The notes under the pieces are model-generated. The model was given only the letters and a program-made list of their open reading frames with translations. It did not search any database and was not told where the DNA came from. Made by a program: the position numbers and the translations under genes. This document shows positions 34,339-46,900 of a stretch of 64,000 bases of DNA, one piece after another. Source of the DNA: Turbatrix aceti (lineage: Eukaryota; Nematoda; Chromadorea; Rhabditida; Panagrolaimidae); the NCBI GenBank assembly GCA_963969345.1, contig OZ017768.1, positions 5,790,718 through 5,854,717 on the forward strand, read 5' to 3'. The stretch's first letter is position 1, and each line of letters opens with the position of its first letter.

Positions 34339-35752
34339 TTAGAGATCCTTGGAAACACTCAGAAAAATGTTCTTGGCAATGGCAGGCGTTAGCTTGTTGG
34401 GTACCCAGAAGAGAGGAAAGAGGAAGTTGAGATACCATCGACGACCGAAGACAAGCTCCAGTCGCTCCAGGTAGGTTTCACCGTCGCTCTCGAGGTGGTA
34501 TTTGACCCTGCTGACGTGGTAGTCGTGCATCGTGTATCCGTTGAGCGTGTAGAACATCTGAGCGATGAAAAACGCCCCCGCACCGAACGTGGACGACGTA
34601 ATGAGACTCAGGAGCACGGCGAAGCAGCAGCTGCCAAAGGTCGCGTAGCCGAGGATCCAGCGGCCGATCGCGACGGGTCCGAGGTAGGTGAGCCAGCCGA
34701 AGGGGTACCAGGGGTAGACGTAGGCGTCCACGTAGGTGAAAAAGTAGCACGCAGCGTACAATCCAGCCCAGAAAATCCAGAAAATGAATGTGATAAAATA
34801 TCGCTGATTCGCGAGTCCAATGCAGGCGCCGGTCATGAAGCAGTGGTGGTCCTTGCGAAGGATGCACATCTCGCAGAGCGGACAGTGGTGGCAGCGCTTG
34901 GGGGTGACCATGTTGCATGCCGTGCAGTACTTCGTCAACGCAGTGTCGTCAGATTTTACCCGGGTTTCGCCGTTTGAGAAGCTCAGGAGCTCGGTGGTCT
35001 CGTGCGACTCCTGTTCTTCTTCTTCTTCTTCCTCGTAGTGCACTCCGAGGATGGGATCACGGTAGTCGAGGCGCGCGAAGGGGGCCGGCGGGTTGCGCAG
35101 GGATTCGCTGCTGCGTTTGTCCATGATGAAGCGCTGGTTATCGTGTTGGCTCCGTAAAACCTGCTCGTCAAAAGTCAGTTTTCGACCCATCTGGGCAATT
35201 TTTTCGCTGTCACCGTAGAGCATCATGGAGGATTTTACAGTCCAATAAGACACCTGAAATCGTCACAGGACATGAAATGTGCGAAATTATTTCTATAAAA
35301 TTCTTATACAAAAAAAATTCGACAAACAAAAAAAATTTCGACGAATCCAAATCGGTCAGAAAAATAACCGCTCAACAAATATCATAAATGCAATTTGGCA
35401 CAGAGAAACGATCAAAAACGGAAAAATCGGAATTTTTCTGACCGATCGAATTGGTATAAAAATTTTCAAAATATTTACAGGCAAATATGTTCCAACGATA
35501 AAAACCAACCTGATTCTGGAATTTGAAATACTGAAAGCAGAACAAGTTGACGCAGAGTTCAAAAAACAGGAAAACCCCGAGGTAGTAGTGTGGCGTGCAC
35601 TCTCCATCGGGCGCTCCGTCGTAGATGACCGGGCAGAGGTAGAGCAGGCCGAAGAGCATGAGGAATGTCGTGAGCCCGACGGTGTACATGACACCGACCC
35701 AGTTGGCGACCCGCAGGACAGCCTGCTTCCATCCCTCGTTGATCTTCACCAT
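34339..35752 (-). CDS. DHHC-type protein S-palmitoyltransferase
   Basis: Two exons on the minus strand, 35752-35510 and 35253-34339, give 385 residues. The ATG lies about 30 nt after an ATTGCAG acceptor. Two membrane helices come first, then a cytoplasmic segment with a poly-Glu run (about 155-161). The Cys-rich domain CTACNMVTPKRCHHCPLCE leads to DHHC at 216-219, whose Cys carries the acyl intermediate. Two further hydrophobic regions follow, making the four-helix layout of ZDHHC enzymes. CILRKDHHCFMTGACIG is complete, so activity is expected, probably at Golgi or endomembranes. It is nearest to the ZDHHC22/24-like group by its short helix spacing, but this is a rough impression. The window also encodes a predicted palmitoylated protein at 18.6-19.0 kb; no link is shown. 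Confidence 0.92.
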
Positions 35753-36510
35753 GCCTCTCTTATTATTGTTAACATACTCTGCAATGGAAAGGGTTATCAG
35801 AACTGTTACGATACATGATCGAATCGGACCACAAATTCCAGCGTCCAAAGTCGCATCCTTTAAGCCAGGAACGTTGTCAAGCACCCAAAAAAGGATACAC
35901 ATGTTAGCTAGCCAGCCAGCAAAGAGTCAAAAGAGTTGTGGACAGTGAAAATGGGAAGTATGAGGGTCAGCGGGGAAGATGACATCACATGCCGTGGCAT
36001 CAGAGGGTTTTGCATAGCATGGGAGAAGAAAAAGCAGGGGCAGCACTGGATACCTCGAAAAAAGCAAAACAAAAACAAAAAAAACCAACCAAGAACTCCC
36101 CGACGAAGACAGAACGGCACAAGGAAGTCTGGTATGCATTCGTCCATTTCGTGTTTTCCCTTTTCACGGGGTATTCTCCTGAACGTGGGTGAATGCGACG
36201 GCGAAGACGGCATTTCGACAGCCACCGATGTTCGGGATTTTGGCTGCGATGCCGTCGATTCCTCGGGAGAGATGAGGACCTCCAGATCGGAGGAACCTGT
36301 CAAAACATGCATCACGATGCAAAAAAAACGGAACAGAACAGAACAGAACGTTTTTTGTCGAACCACGCAAATTTGTGGGTATTCAACGAAACTGGAGTGA
36401 GTAAGAGTTCCGCGCTCGTTGGTCCCGGGAAACAAGAGTGAGTGCACACTGCATGCGCTTTCGCCTTATTTCTGCTCAATCGAGCGCGCGCGTGCATTTT
36501 TTTGAAGGTG
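35753..36510. other. Intergenic stretch upstream of the DHHC gene
   Basis: Holds the likely leader-splice acceptor of the DHHC gene and an open stretch running to 35902 that I treat as 5' intron. No other exon seen. Confidence 0.4.
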
Positions 36511-37372
36511 TCGTGTTCAAAAAAAGGCCCTGAAGCCAGTAATAGAGTTTTTTGCTTACGGTCACTTGGGTAGGCTTAGGCATGTCCCAGAGATTGTTAT
36601 AAGCCATCGGCGGTCATTGTCGGATTTTTTTGTGCAATGTTACAGACATTGGAAGAACATGAAATTTCCTGAGACTGTAACTCACCAAGAACATCTGTGA
36701 ATTTTTGAAAATCGAACGTAACTTTTTTCATTACGTCTATAAGAAGCAAATTACGTGAGATGTGCCGTAGCATTATAGTAGTATGCGAGATCGAACGCAA
36801 AATGATAAAAAATGCGCACGCGCGGTGAACAACAAGGGAGAATTTTGAAGAAAAGCAGAAAAAAAGCTCTATTCGATGTTCCTGCAGCGAATGAATTTTA
36901 GCCAAAAGTCGGAATCTAAGAGAGTGTATCTTTTCTTATCCATCTGATTTCTTTGGTTCTTTTTCATTTTTTATATTCATTTTGCTTTCTGATATGCAAG
37001 TACCAGCAGAAGGAACGCAATAATGAACGTTTTTTTCATATACGACAATAGGCGCGTGCGCATTATGAAGCACGTATTCTATTTTGGGTTCGATCTCGCA
37101 TACTACTATAATGCTACGGCACATCTCACGTAATTTGCTTCTTATAGACGTAATGAAAAAAGTTACGTTCGATTTTCAAAAATTCACAGATGTTCTGGTG
37201 AGTTACAGTCTCAGGAAATTTCATGTTCTTCCAATGTCTGTAACATTGCACAAAAAAATCCGACAATGACCGCCGATGGCTTATAACAATCTCTGGGACA
37301 TGCCTAAGCCTACCCAAGTGACCGTAAGCAAAAAACTCTATTACTGGCTTCAGGGCCTTTTTTTGAACACGA
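36511..37372. mobile_element. Foldback element 1 (about 0.86 kb, 0.3 kb arms)
   Basis: The outer ends TCGTGTTCAAAAAAAGGCCC and its exact inverse at 37353-37372 begin a long inverted repeat. The arms are collinear to the base for 150 nt or more (for example CACTTGGG at 36563-36570 against 37313-37320), then show single-base gaps; they fade near 36826 and 37056. The middle is about 230 nt of AT-rich DNA. No transposase frame is present. Target-site duplications are not clear. Confidence 0.85.
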
Positions 37373-37770
37373 TTCATTCGACGCGCGCGCGCGCTCTTTT
37401 TCGTCCATTGAGGCAAAGGCGCATGCACTGAGTGCAAACATGCACGACGACGCGCACATGTCAACCCCAACCGCTTCCAGCTGCAGGTCGCTGGAGGTGA
37501 CACGGAGCATGAATCAGGCAGGCTATCCGCCGAGAAAGAAGAGAGACCAGTCCGGAACAACGAGAGGAGAGGGATATGGACCACCACGCTGCAAGCAGTC
37601 GGCGGCAGACAACTCGCGCTGCACCCAGTCGATAAAAGTAAAAGTAAAAGAAAGAAGAAAGCTTGCATAAGATAAAATAAAGGCTTCTCGAGTGAAATCG
37701 ACTCCTAATTTGCGCTCGTACATACATATTATCAGTGAGAGTCAGATTTAAAACAAACGTCAGTCACTCC

Positions 37771-38615
37771 GCACGATGGACCTATGGTCTCAACGCGAAA
37801 GGGATTTTTGAGGCTTTTTTGACGTTTTTTATCGCAAAAGTGAGTGTTTTTTAGATTTCAAGAGTGGATTAAGAGTTTTTTGCGATGGCGAATCTATCGG
37901 GGATATCAGAAATTCAATAATCGATCGATAAACTCGATTTAATAAATTTATTTCGAAAAATAACTATACGATATCAGAATAAAATAGTAGACCGTATTCT
38001 ACGCCCTCGAAAACCCCCGGGTGCCAAAAACAGGAAGATTCTCCCCATGAAATAAGAAGTTATTTCAATTCTAAAGTTTTTTTCATACAAAAAACGCGCG
38101 CTGAAGCATTTCAGTCGAAAGAGAACACAGTGCGCGCATGCAAATGCGCGTAGCGTGTTGCCTTTGGAAGCTTACTGCCAAGCCGGTTTCCCATTCTTAT
38201 ATACGAACTTTGGCATTGTGATTAAGTTCATCTTGATCTTTGCAACGAACTTTGCCCGGTAAAAAAATATTAATTTTGACCTGTGGAAATAATTTATTAA
38301 TATTTATTTTAAGATTTGAAATAACTTCTTATTTCATGGGGAGATTTTTCCTGTTTTTTGCCATCAAGGGTTTTTGATGGCGTAGAATACGGTCTACTAT
38401 TTTATTCTGATATCGTATAGTTATTTTTTGAGCTACAGTAATTTTTTTCTCAAATTATCAATTTATCGATCTAATATTGATTTTTTGATAGTGCCATTAA
38501 ATTTGCCGTAGCCGATAACCCCCAGATCCGTCTTTACACCTAAAAAATATCTACTCTATGCATATGAAAACGGCAAAAAACGAGTTTTCGCGTTGAGACC
38601 ATAGGTCCATCGTGC
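37771..38615. mobile_element. Foldback element 2 (about 0.85 kb)
   Basis: Perfect 30-bp terminal inverted repeats begin GCACGATGGACCTATGGTCT (37771-37800 and 38586-38615). Inner inverted segments also match: the run ending AGTAGACCGTATTCTACGCC (to 38005) against 38379 onward, and a block with CCCCATGAAATAAGAAGTTA on both arms. Gaps and substitutions in the arms suggest an older insertion. It has no coding capacity. Confidence 0.85.
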
Positions 38616-38799
38616 TCCGGTGATAACTAACGGTTGGATTAAAAAATGACAGCAACGTTCATTCAGTTGGTCAAACTCCGAGACAGACAGGAAACAATAC
38701 TTGTGGCGAAAGCTTTTTAAAAAAGCATAATCGATAATGCAACCCGCCTGGCTCGGCGGATGAAGAAAAGTGCGAAAAAGGCAACAAATAAGTCAAACT

Positions 38800-39250
38800 T
38801 GGGGCTGCTCAACAGCTGCTTCTCGATGGCATCCAGGTCGGCCGACTCTGCCTGGTGTTTTATCTTGGAGACAAATGGACTCCGACTCTCGACGTTTTGA
38901 TTCAGAATCGGCTTATTTTGACCAAAATTTAATTTCCATTGATACCGATTCAAAAAATATGTATTTTTTATAGAAAACTCACAAAAAATACCAAAACGTA
39001 CGAAAATTCTAGCATTAATGAATTTTGAACAAAAAATACTCACAATTGATAAAAATGGGTAATTTTATCTATATTATAAAAAAAGTACATTTTGCTCAAA
39101 AAAAGTCGCGAATCTTCGAAATCGACTTTTTTGAAAAAAAATATCGGCTCCGACGCTTAACTTTCGATTCTGAGTCAGAGTCGACTCCGGCCCCGAAGTC
39201 GGTGAAACACAGACTCCGACTTGAGTCGCCAAAATTTTATGTATGTAAAG
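38800..39250. repeat. Dispersed repeat with GACTCCGAC motifs, copy 1
   Basis: AT-rich DNA with GACTCCGACTCT and GGCTCCGACGC words flanking stretches such as CATTAATGAATTTTG and AAAAAATATCGGCTCCGAC. The same order of blocks recurs, diverged, in RBM17 intron 2 (58180-58440). Confidence 0.6.
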
Positions 39251-39311
39251 CAAGACGGATTTGAAAACCGCTTCCACGCACCCAGATGATAAAACGACGG
39301 TAATATAAGAG

Positions 39312-39317
39312 TTTATT
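39312..39317 (-). promoter_or_regulatory. Candidate polyadenylation signal of the ANKRD49 gene
   Basis: AATAAA on the minus strand, about 330 nt after the stop at 39644. No nearer hexamer was seen. Confidence 0.3.
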
Positions 39318-39643
39318 ATTACATACACACTCCCTCCCGGTCGGGTGCAAGGCACTTGCTCAACGCCTGGCACCGGATCGGCGACACAATATACATACAC
39401 AAATCAATTTTTTTCTTATTTTTCACGAGGAAAAAAAACAAAACAAAACAGTTCCCAGAAAGAAAAGATGCCCGAAAAAAAAAGATGGGCAGCAAAAACG
39501 AACGAACGCAAAACAACGATGGCTCTGATTATGAGGTGGGATATATACAGATACATCGTGGTGAGTGAGTGATTGAATGAATATGGATACGGTATGTACA
39601 ACAGAAAAGGGCCCTTCTGTCTCAGGGCTCAGATTTTCGAAAT

Positions 39644-41030
39644 TCACGGTCGCTCGATATGGAAACGCACCAAATCAAAGATTTCAGCCGTCTGGCGACG
39701 AGCGAGGCTCAGAGGAGTGTCGCCGCCGTTCGTCTCGGCTCCCATGTCGATTCCGGGTGCCTCGAGGAGGTACTGAACGGTGAGCCTCTGCTGGGCGGCA
39801 GTCGTGTTGCTGTTGATCGCCAGGTGCAGAGGGGTCAGATGTCCGTTGCTCCGGGCGTTGACATCGACGCCGTAGGTGAGCAGGATGCCGACAATTTCAT
39901 AATTGCCCCAGCAAGCTGCGCAATGCAGAACCGTCCAGCCATCTTCGGTCCGGGCTTCCGGGTCTGCGCCTGAAAAATTATGGATAAAAAACAGCGTTAA
40001 AAAAATACATAAATTTATATAAAATCGCAATTTGCAAACCCCTCGAAGAACTCGAGGTTGCTGCAATTAATATTTTAATTTATACACATAAAATATATTT
40101 AATAACTCCTACCAAACCATAATTATGCAGATGATTAAAACATGCAAAGTCGGCAAAAAGAGTCCATAATGAGTGGCAAACAAAGAAAAAATACACGCGC
40201 TCTTTTAAAAAGTGCCACTGATAAACAAAAGTTACAAACACTGCAAAAAGTATTATACAAAAATAACATGCCTGCTTTCAAAAAAAAAACACGTCGTAAT
40301 ATTTTTTTAAAAGCAATGTTACAAAATCCACCATTTTTCTCTGACAAACAAGTTTTTTTTCCTTTTTCTTTTCTTTTCACGTGTGTGTGTGTCGTAAACG
40401 TAAACAACAACTAACGTCAAATTAAAAAAATTGAAAAAATGAAAAGTAACAATTTCGTACATCTACGAAAAATCGGCTTTTCCTATTAACAGAATGACAA
40501 ATACATATTTCATTCCAAGCAGTGACTTACCAACGGATAATAAATACTTGCACACATCTACGTGATTGCTGTAGGCAGCCCGGTGTAGTGGCGTGTAGTT
40601 GTCTCTGTCCCGTACCTGCAACCTCCCCAACATAAACCATCTTTATTGCCCAAAAAAACAAAACCAAAACCAACCGTGAGAAAGTGTGGATAGCGGCTGA
40701 TCATTTCTTGTATCTGTGCGAGATTGCCTTCTTCGGCTGCCGTCAGAAACTGTTCTTTCGGGTCTTCGAGGTTTTTCGAGTCAACGCCGTCCTCATCGTT
40801 TTCCCATCCGGACACAAACATGTTGGGCTCCAGTTTTTTGTTATCGCGAATTTCTTCCCATAATTTTTCCTGAAAATAATCCACAAGCCCGTCGACAAAA
40901 AAACAAACGACAAAAAACAACGTACACTGCCTTTCAGGTCGCCAAGAGTGTCGACGTGTTCGTCGTCGATGTCTACGTCCATGAGTTGTTCCTCGACGCT
41001 TGCCATGTTTGCCAGGAGATCCTGATCCAT
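39644..41030 (-). CDS. ANKRD49: Ankyrin repeat domain-containing protein 49 orthologue
   Basis: Four exons on the minus strand, 41030-40926, 40869-40675, 40615-40531 and 39969-39644, give 236 residues, close to the 239 of human ANKRD49. The ATG lies 10 nt after a TTTATTCAG acceptor. An acidic N-terminus and a SGWENDEDGVDS segment precede DPKEQFLTAAEEGNL, which starts the ankyrin array. YTPLHRAAYSNHVDVCKYLL, WTVLHCAACWGNYEIV and LTPLHLAINSNTT are classic repeat cores. The repeat order and the end (TPLSLARRQTAEIFDLV) match ANKRD49 of animals. Work on mammals links it to transcription and spermatogenesis; the role here is unknown. A large palindromic element lies only 0.24 kb upstream of the ATG. 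Confidence 0.88.
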
Positions 41031-41274
41031 GGTAAAATATCTGAATAAACAAAAAAAGTCGATTGACCACTTTGGTTGGCTTACGTCCAAGTTTTAGAGT
41101 TGAACACAACTTTTCGCTGCGAGACGCCTCGTGGTCAGATGCGTGCGCTGTTTTGTAAGCAAAGGTGCACGGTGAAAAACTATGAAAAAAACTATGTTAG
41201 CCAGCAGTCGACTGTTTCCGTCGTTACCAAAGCTTCTCGTTGTTGCTTCGTCTTTCGTCTTCTTCTTAGACCTA

Positions 41275-42833
41275 CAGTAGTGGCCAAAAGTTTATGACAT
41301 TGATGTTTTTTCGTTGCTACCTGAGTCAAAAGCGTGCGATCCGGTTCAAATTTTTTTTCAAAAAAGTATGCTAGTACACTGTTAAAATAAGCCACTTACT
41401 GTCCTTGGGCACAGTATATTGGTTACTGTAACGGACGATGACAATTTTCCTCAAAAGTCATTATTTTGTAATCAGTTCAGTTTTAATTTTTTATTACTTG
41501 GTAAAACGCTCTGTTATGCTTCTTAGTTATTATTTTGCGTTTTTGAAGTGTTTAGAAGAAAAATTGTTTAAAGACCGCTCATTAACAGCGGTTGGGAGCC
41601 CTCGAAAGGGGTCGCCAACGAGAGGTACTGCGCGCATGCACGCAGATCAGTTTATCGTCGTAAATTTGGCCGGCAATTGAACAATAAAAATCTGCAACAC
41701 TCAAAAAAGTTCAATCGTGGACTGAGATGAGTAAAAATATTAGTTTGGGGCAAATGGTAAAAGAAATGCATCTCCAAAGGTCGTCGGTCATGTCTTCGAT
41801 GTTAGACCCCAACATCATTTGTCTTACGAAAAACCCGGGGTTGAGTGGGTACTGACGTGTATCGCTTAGAATATGTTTGCCAAGACAGTAGGCAGTCCAA
41901 TCAAGCTATATATTGCCATATGCAACCTTCCAGTCTCTTGGAATTTTGCTTGTCAAATAAACATAGCATTTCGGAAATCTCATCATAATAGAAATAAATT
42001 GTAGTGGGGTCCATATTGTGTTAAATTTGTTTTTACATGCTCTCTTTAACCGTTGTATGTTAATTTGAAGCTTTTTGCTTTTTTTTACTCAAGATTTGTG
42101 AGAATTCGACAGCGTTCATACAGCACGAATTTCACAAATCGTTATAAGTGAATGTTAGGCAAAATTCCAAGAGACTGGAAGGTTGCATATGGCAATATAT
42201 AGCTTGATTGGACTGCCTACTGTCTTGGCAAACATATTCTAAGCGATACACGTCAGTACCCACTCAACCCCGGGTTTTTCGTAAGACAAATGATGTTGGG
42301 GTCTAACATCGAAGACATGACCGACGACCTTTGGAGATGCATTTCTTTTACCATTTGCCCCAAACTAATATTTTTACTCATCTCAGTCCACGATTGAACT
42401 TTTTTGAGTGTTGCAGATTTTTATTGTTCAATTGCCGGCCAAATTTACGACGATAAACTGATCTGCGTGCATGCGCGCAGTACCTCTCGTTGGCGACCCC
42501 TTTCGAGGGCTCCCAACCGCTGTTAATGAGCGGTCTTTAAACAATTTTTCTTCTAAACACTTCAAAAACGCAAAATAATAACTAAGAAGCATAACAGAGC
42601 GTTTTACCAAGTAATAAAAAATTAAAACTGAACTGATTACAAAATAATGACTTTTGAGGAAAATTGTCATCGTCCGTTACAGTAACCAATATACTGTGCC
42701 CAAGGACAGTAAGTGGCTTATTTTAACAGTGTACTAGCATACTTTTTTGAAAAAAAATTTGAACCGGATCGCACGCTTTTGACTCAGGTAGCAACGAAAA
42801 AACATCAATGTCATAAACTTTTGGCCACTACTG
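41275..42833. mobile_element. Tc1/mariner-type foldback element, 1559 bp, near-perfect palindrome
   Basis: The ends CAGTAGTGGCCAAAAGTTTA and its inverse are the typical Tc1/mariner terminal motif, and TA flanks both sides (41273-41274, 42834-42835). The two arms of about 675 bp are exact inverse copies wherever I compared them: bases at i and 84108-i pair from the ends to 41949/42159, without gaps. The loop is about 209 bp. Each arm contains the same 80-codon open frame, read in opposite directions (41438-41680 and 42428-42670); it does not resemble a transposase. The near-identity of the arms implies recent formation or gene conversion. Confidence 0.92.
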
Positions 42834-43993
42834 TATAGTATGTGTCGTTTGCATTTGTTTCTTTTGGTATAGAAAAGAGATGTGAAACGAAACGAAGTGT
42901 AGTACGTACAATTACCAGGGACACTTCTATTGAATTCACGCGTAATATTCAATGCACAACACCGAGCAATAGAAACAAATTGAAGCCTTTACTTGTTATT
43001 AATCTGTCAGGTGCTTAAAAAAAGCATCATCATCATCATCAACTGCTAAAACATGCACCCTATCAATAAAGTACATATTTACGCATTGCCTCTTCGGAAC
43101 CACCAGAAAAGGTTAAAGCTGTCAACCAACAGCGTAAAAAAACTCCTCTCTTAGTTTATGTATCTGAAAGAAAATGAGACAGACAACAGCGACGATTGTA
43201 TTTATGTATTTTATGTATCACCATCGCAACGAGACATAATGCTACAACTTTGAAAAAATATATTATATCATACACATACTACGCTTGTTAGAAGACGTAT
43301 ACTATTTGCAGCGTTACCCCTGCGAAGCTTCCTTCTTTCGTCTTCGCGAACGAACCCTCATTCATTCTCTTCCAGGCAGGCAGGCAGGCAACTTGCTAAC
43401 TACTACTAAGTTATCGTATCTCTTTCCATTATCTTCTCTCACCTCGCACTCTGTCATCTGTCAATACACTTACGATATAATTTTGTGTGATTTGATTTTT
43501 TTTTCCCGCGGCCAGAAATTTTTTTCTTTCCTTTTTCCTTTTTCTCCTTTGCCTGTCCTGTGTTTTTTCGGATAGACGTTCATGTTGCCTGTTGCTGCTG
43601 CTCATCTCGCGTTTATTGGTCCCATTGTCCGCAGGGCCATCCATCGATCGATCCTTCTCCTCCTGGCCGTCGTGCTTCCTCTTCCTTTGTGATACTTTTT
43701 TTTATGATATTTCTGTAAAAAAAATATCGTGCCGGTGTTATAATATTTACGATAACGATGAGTGCCTGCCTTTGTTCGCATGTTTGCAACTGCAGTACAG
43801 TGTTATATTTTATTTTTTTCTTCTTCTGTGCCCAGGCGGAGTCTGGCCTTATTTTTTGCCTGTAGCTTTTTGACACTTACATGTCCGAGTCAGTCAGTTT
43901 CGTTTCGTCGTGCTTTTGCTTGCTTCCACGTGCGAAAGCTGATTTGATTGCTTTTCCCCCCAACAAGATTCTTGACGCTTACAGGCGGGCGCC
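42834..43993. other. Intergenic stretch before the CXXC gene
   Basis: AT-rich with a short ATC trinucleotide run near 43026-43040. A CTTACAG acceptor at about 43979-43985 sits 9 nt before the CXXC start codon. Upstream exons, if any, were not recognised. Confidence 0.4.
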
Positions 43994-46900
43994 ATGCCTC
44001 GTTGCAACCGGTGTGCGGCGTGTACCGCCGATCAGTGCAGCAAGTGCGTGTTCTGCCTCGATACCAAGCGCTTCGGGGGCCCAGGCCGACTGCGCAAGGG
44101 CTGCATCGAGCGTATGTGCCTTCAGCAACTCGAGGTGGACATCAAATCCAAGGCTACGGCGTTGAAGTCTGTTCGCACGACGGTCAGCCACAAGACAGGC
44201 TGTGCGTACGCTGCCTTCGAGTGTGGCCACTGTCTGCGTTGTCTTGACAAGTTGTATGTTTTTGGAAAAATATTTACGTTCAAAAACAATTTTTATCTAT
44301 TTTTAGAAAATTTGGATCCAAATTTCTACCAGATGAAAGTTGTTTCAAAAAAATGTGTAGTTGCCCAAGAAAGGTTCAAAACATCAGCAAACGTCCAAAA
44401 ATCACCCAAATTCCAAATTTGCTCCCTGCTCCGCTCCCGATTTTGAATGTCCAAAGAAGTGCCGTCAGTGATTCTCAACCGCCAGAATTCGAACAAACAG
44501 ACACCGATATGAGCACCGGCGATGACACGGACACCGCGACAGAAACCGACTCAATCGGCGGCAACACGGGTTCGCCCACGAGCCCCATCCACTCCGAAAC
44601 CGATATCGCATCTCCGACATCTTTTCCCGATGACGAGTTCAGGGTTGCTGTCACGCAAAACACGTGTCAAAAGGTATTCGATTGATTTTATTGGAGTTTT
44701 TTTATACATGAATCATTGTTTAGCCGACCAATGATACCGGAATTCGGCAGGACACGTCACTGCTTTGTCCCGACAGCGGAGTTGCGACGATGATGTCTTC
44801 TTTTTCTGATTTTGAAAATTCTGGGCAGTCGGACGTTAGTCAGTGCTCTCAGCCTCCTGTCTTGGTTAAAATGCAACTTCAAAGCAACGACGAACAAAAC
44901 GTAAGTTGTTTTGACAATTTTTTGACAAAAAAATATTTTTCTGTTACACTGAGAAAAAATTTTTATGTCAGTTTTCAAAACTGACACTTTTTGTACAAAA
45001 AAACAGCCAAATTTTGGCTGTTTTCAAAACAGCCATTTTCTTGTCAGGAAAAACTGACATATTTCAAAAGCTCAGTTTTTCAAACTGGGTTGTTGAGGGT
45101 TTTATGTGGCATTCTGCATATGCAAATGTTTTCTTGTGTTCCCAGCATCGTTTAAAAAGTGGATTTATCATTTTTGGGTGAAAATGATAGGAGATAAGGC
45201 ATCTGGTTTCAGCCGCGGCGAAAATGAAAAAAAGCCCAGCTTTTTCCAAAATAGCGATGCTGGTAGGGGGTAGGACTGTGAAGCTGAGGGTGTGCGGTTC
45301 GAGTCCCGCAATACGAAAATTTTTTTTTATGGTGTTTTTCTATTGTATTCGGCATTTCTAGTTTTTTGGCAAGCAAAAATACAAATGTTCGAACAATTTT
45401 GATTGCCGAAATCGGCCAAAATTGTCGAATTTGAGGGAGTATGGTAAAAAAAAAAAAAATATAAAAAAAAAAAAAACCAGAAGAGCTAAAAATGTGGGGG
45501 ACAGCAATTCTGAAGCGCAATAAAATTCTCTAACTAATTTTGAAAAAAAATATACACCTTGTCACTTTGAAAGTTTCGAAAAAATTGAAATTTCCGAAAA
45601 AAATTAGGTTTTCGAAACTTTTTAGAACCCGAATCACAAAACTGATAGCACCATTGTATTCTGCGTTCATTTTTACCCCTGTGCCTAAATTTTCAAAAAA
45701 ATGCATAACAAACGCGCCGTTTGTTGATTTTTTTGCCGAACCCTACTTTGAAAATTTTTGTTGCCTGGAACTCAAAAAAAGTAGGGTTCAGGAGAAATTA
45801 TACACCGGCGCGTCGGAAAGAGAAAAAATTCTGAAACACCGCCCTTAGACGTAAAAGATGCTGCGGAATCTAATTTTGATATTCGTTTTTTGATCCGGTT
45901 TTGAAAATGTTTCGAAATTTTCGAAACAAAATTTTTGTTTCAAAAATTTAATTTTTTCTTGCACTTGCTTAATCATTAAGGTTGGACTAAATATAATCGT
46001 TAGAAAGAAAATTTTGTTGCGCGTCGAATGCATTTTGGATTGGGTTTCGATCTTTATTATGTACATAAATATGATTTTTCTAGTACACCCTACTCAAATT
46101 TGTCACAAATGCCAACTTTGCAAAACGGGAATCGCCTCATTTGAAAGACGATGCTCGATTCTATTTGTACTAAAAAAAGAAAGACAATGGACAATAAACG
46201 CTCATTGTTTTGAATTTTTTAAATAAATTTAATTCAATCGACTTTTGTCCAGAGTTCCAAAGCGCACCAGACTGCCGAGGCTTTCGCATGTTGCGCGCGC
46301 GAGTCAATGCATTTTGAAGATGTGGATTTCGCACCAAGTTACAAAAAAATGTAACTCAGCCCAAAATTCAGTTTTTTTTATGAAATTTTGTTTACAGACA
46401 GTTTCAGGGGTGTTCTTTATGCTGACACAATTCTTTTTTTTAATTCGTTCGAAATTGACAAAATCGAAGGAGGTATGGTAGAAAAATCGCGGCGCATAAA
46501 CAAAATGAGCTAGGAAGGCAAACAAAAGCAATTCTGAAGCGAAACAAAATTCTCTAACTGATTCTGAAGAAAAATCTATACCTCATCACCTTAGAAGTTT
46601 TGAAAAAAATGAAATTTCTGAGAAAAATTAAGTTTTCGGAACTTTTTAGAACTCAATTTAAAAAACTGAGTACGCCATTCGCTTCAGCGTTCATTTCTGC
46701 CCCGGACCCTAACGTTTCGCGTAAATGCATTTCGAACGCGATCCATGCCGATTTTTTTACCGAACCCTACTTTGAAAGATTTTGGTGTTTGCTCAACAAA
46801 AAAAGGGAGGTTCAGGAGAAAATTTGCACTGGCGCGCGGAAAAAATATAAAATTCTGAAACAATCGCTCCAGATGTAAAAGATACTGTAGAATGCGATGC

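Noticed and set aside
35753..35902. N-terminal extension of the DHHC enzyme starting at 35902
   Set aside because: The stretch ends at a good ATTGCAG acceptor before the chosen ATG and adds a helix atypical of the family; treated as 5' intron.
41438..42670. Two identical 80-codon frames in opposite orientation as a possible gene pair
   Set aside because: They are the two arms of the palindromic element and do not resemble a transposase or other known protein.
45254..45314. A functional tRNA gene
   Set aside because: Only the T-arm/B-box is convincing; acceptor, D and anticodon arms do not pair.
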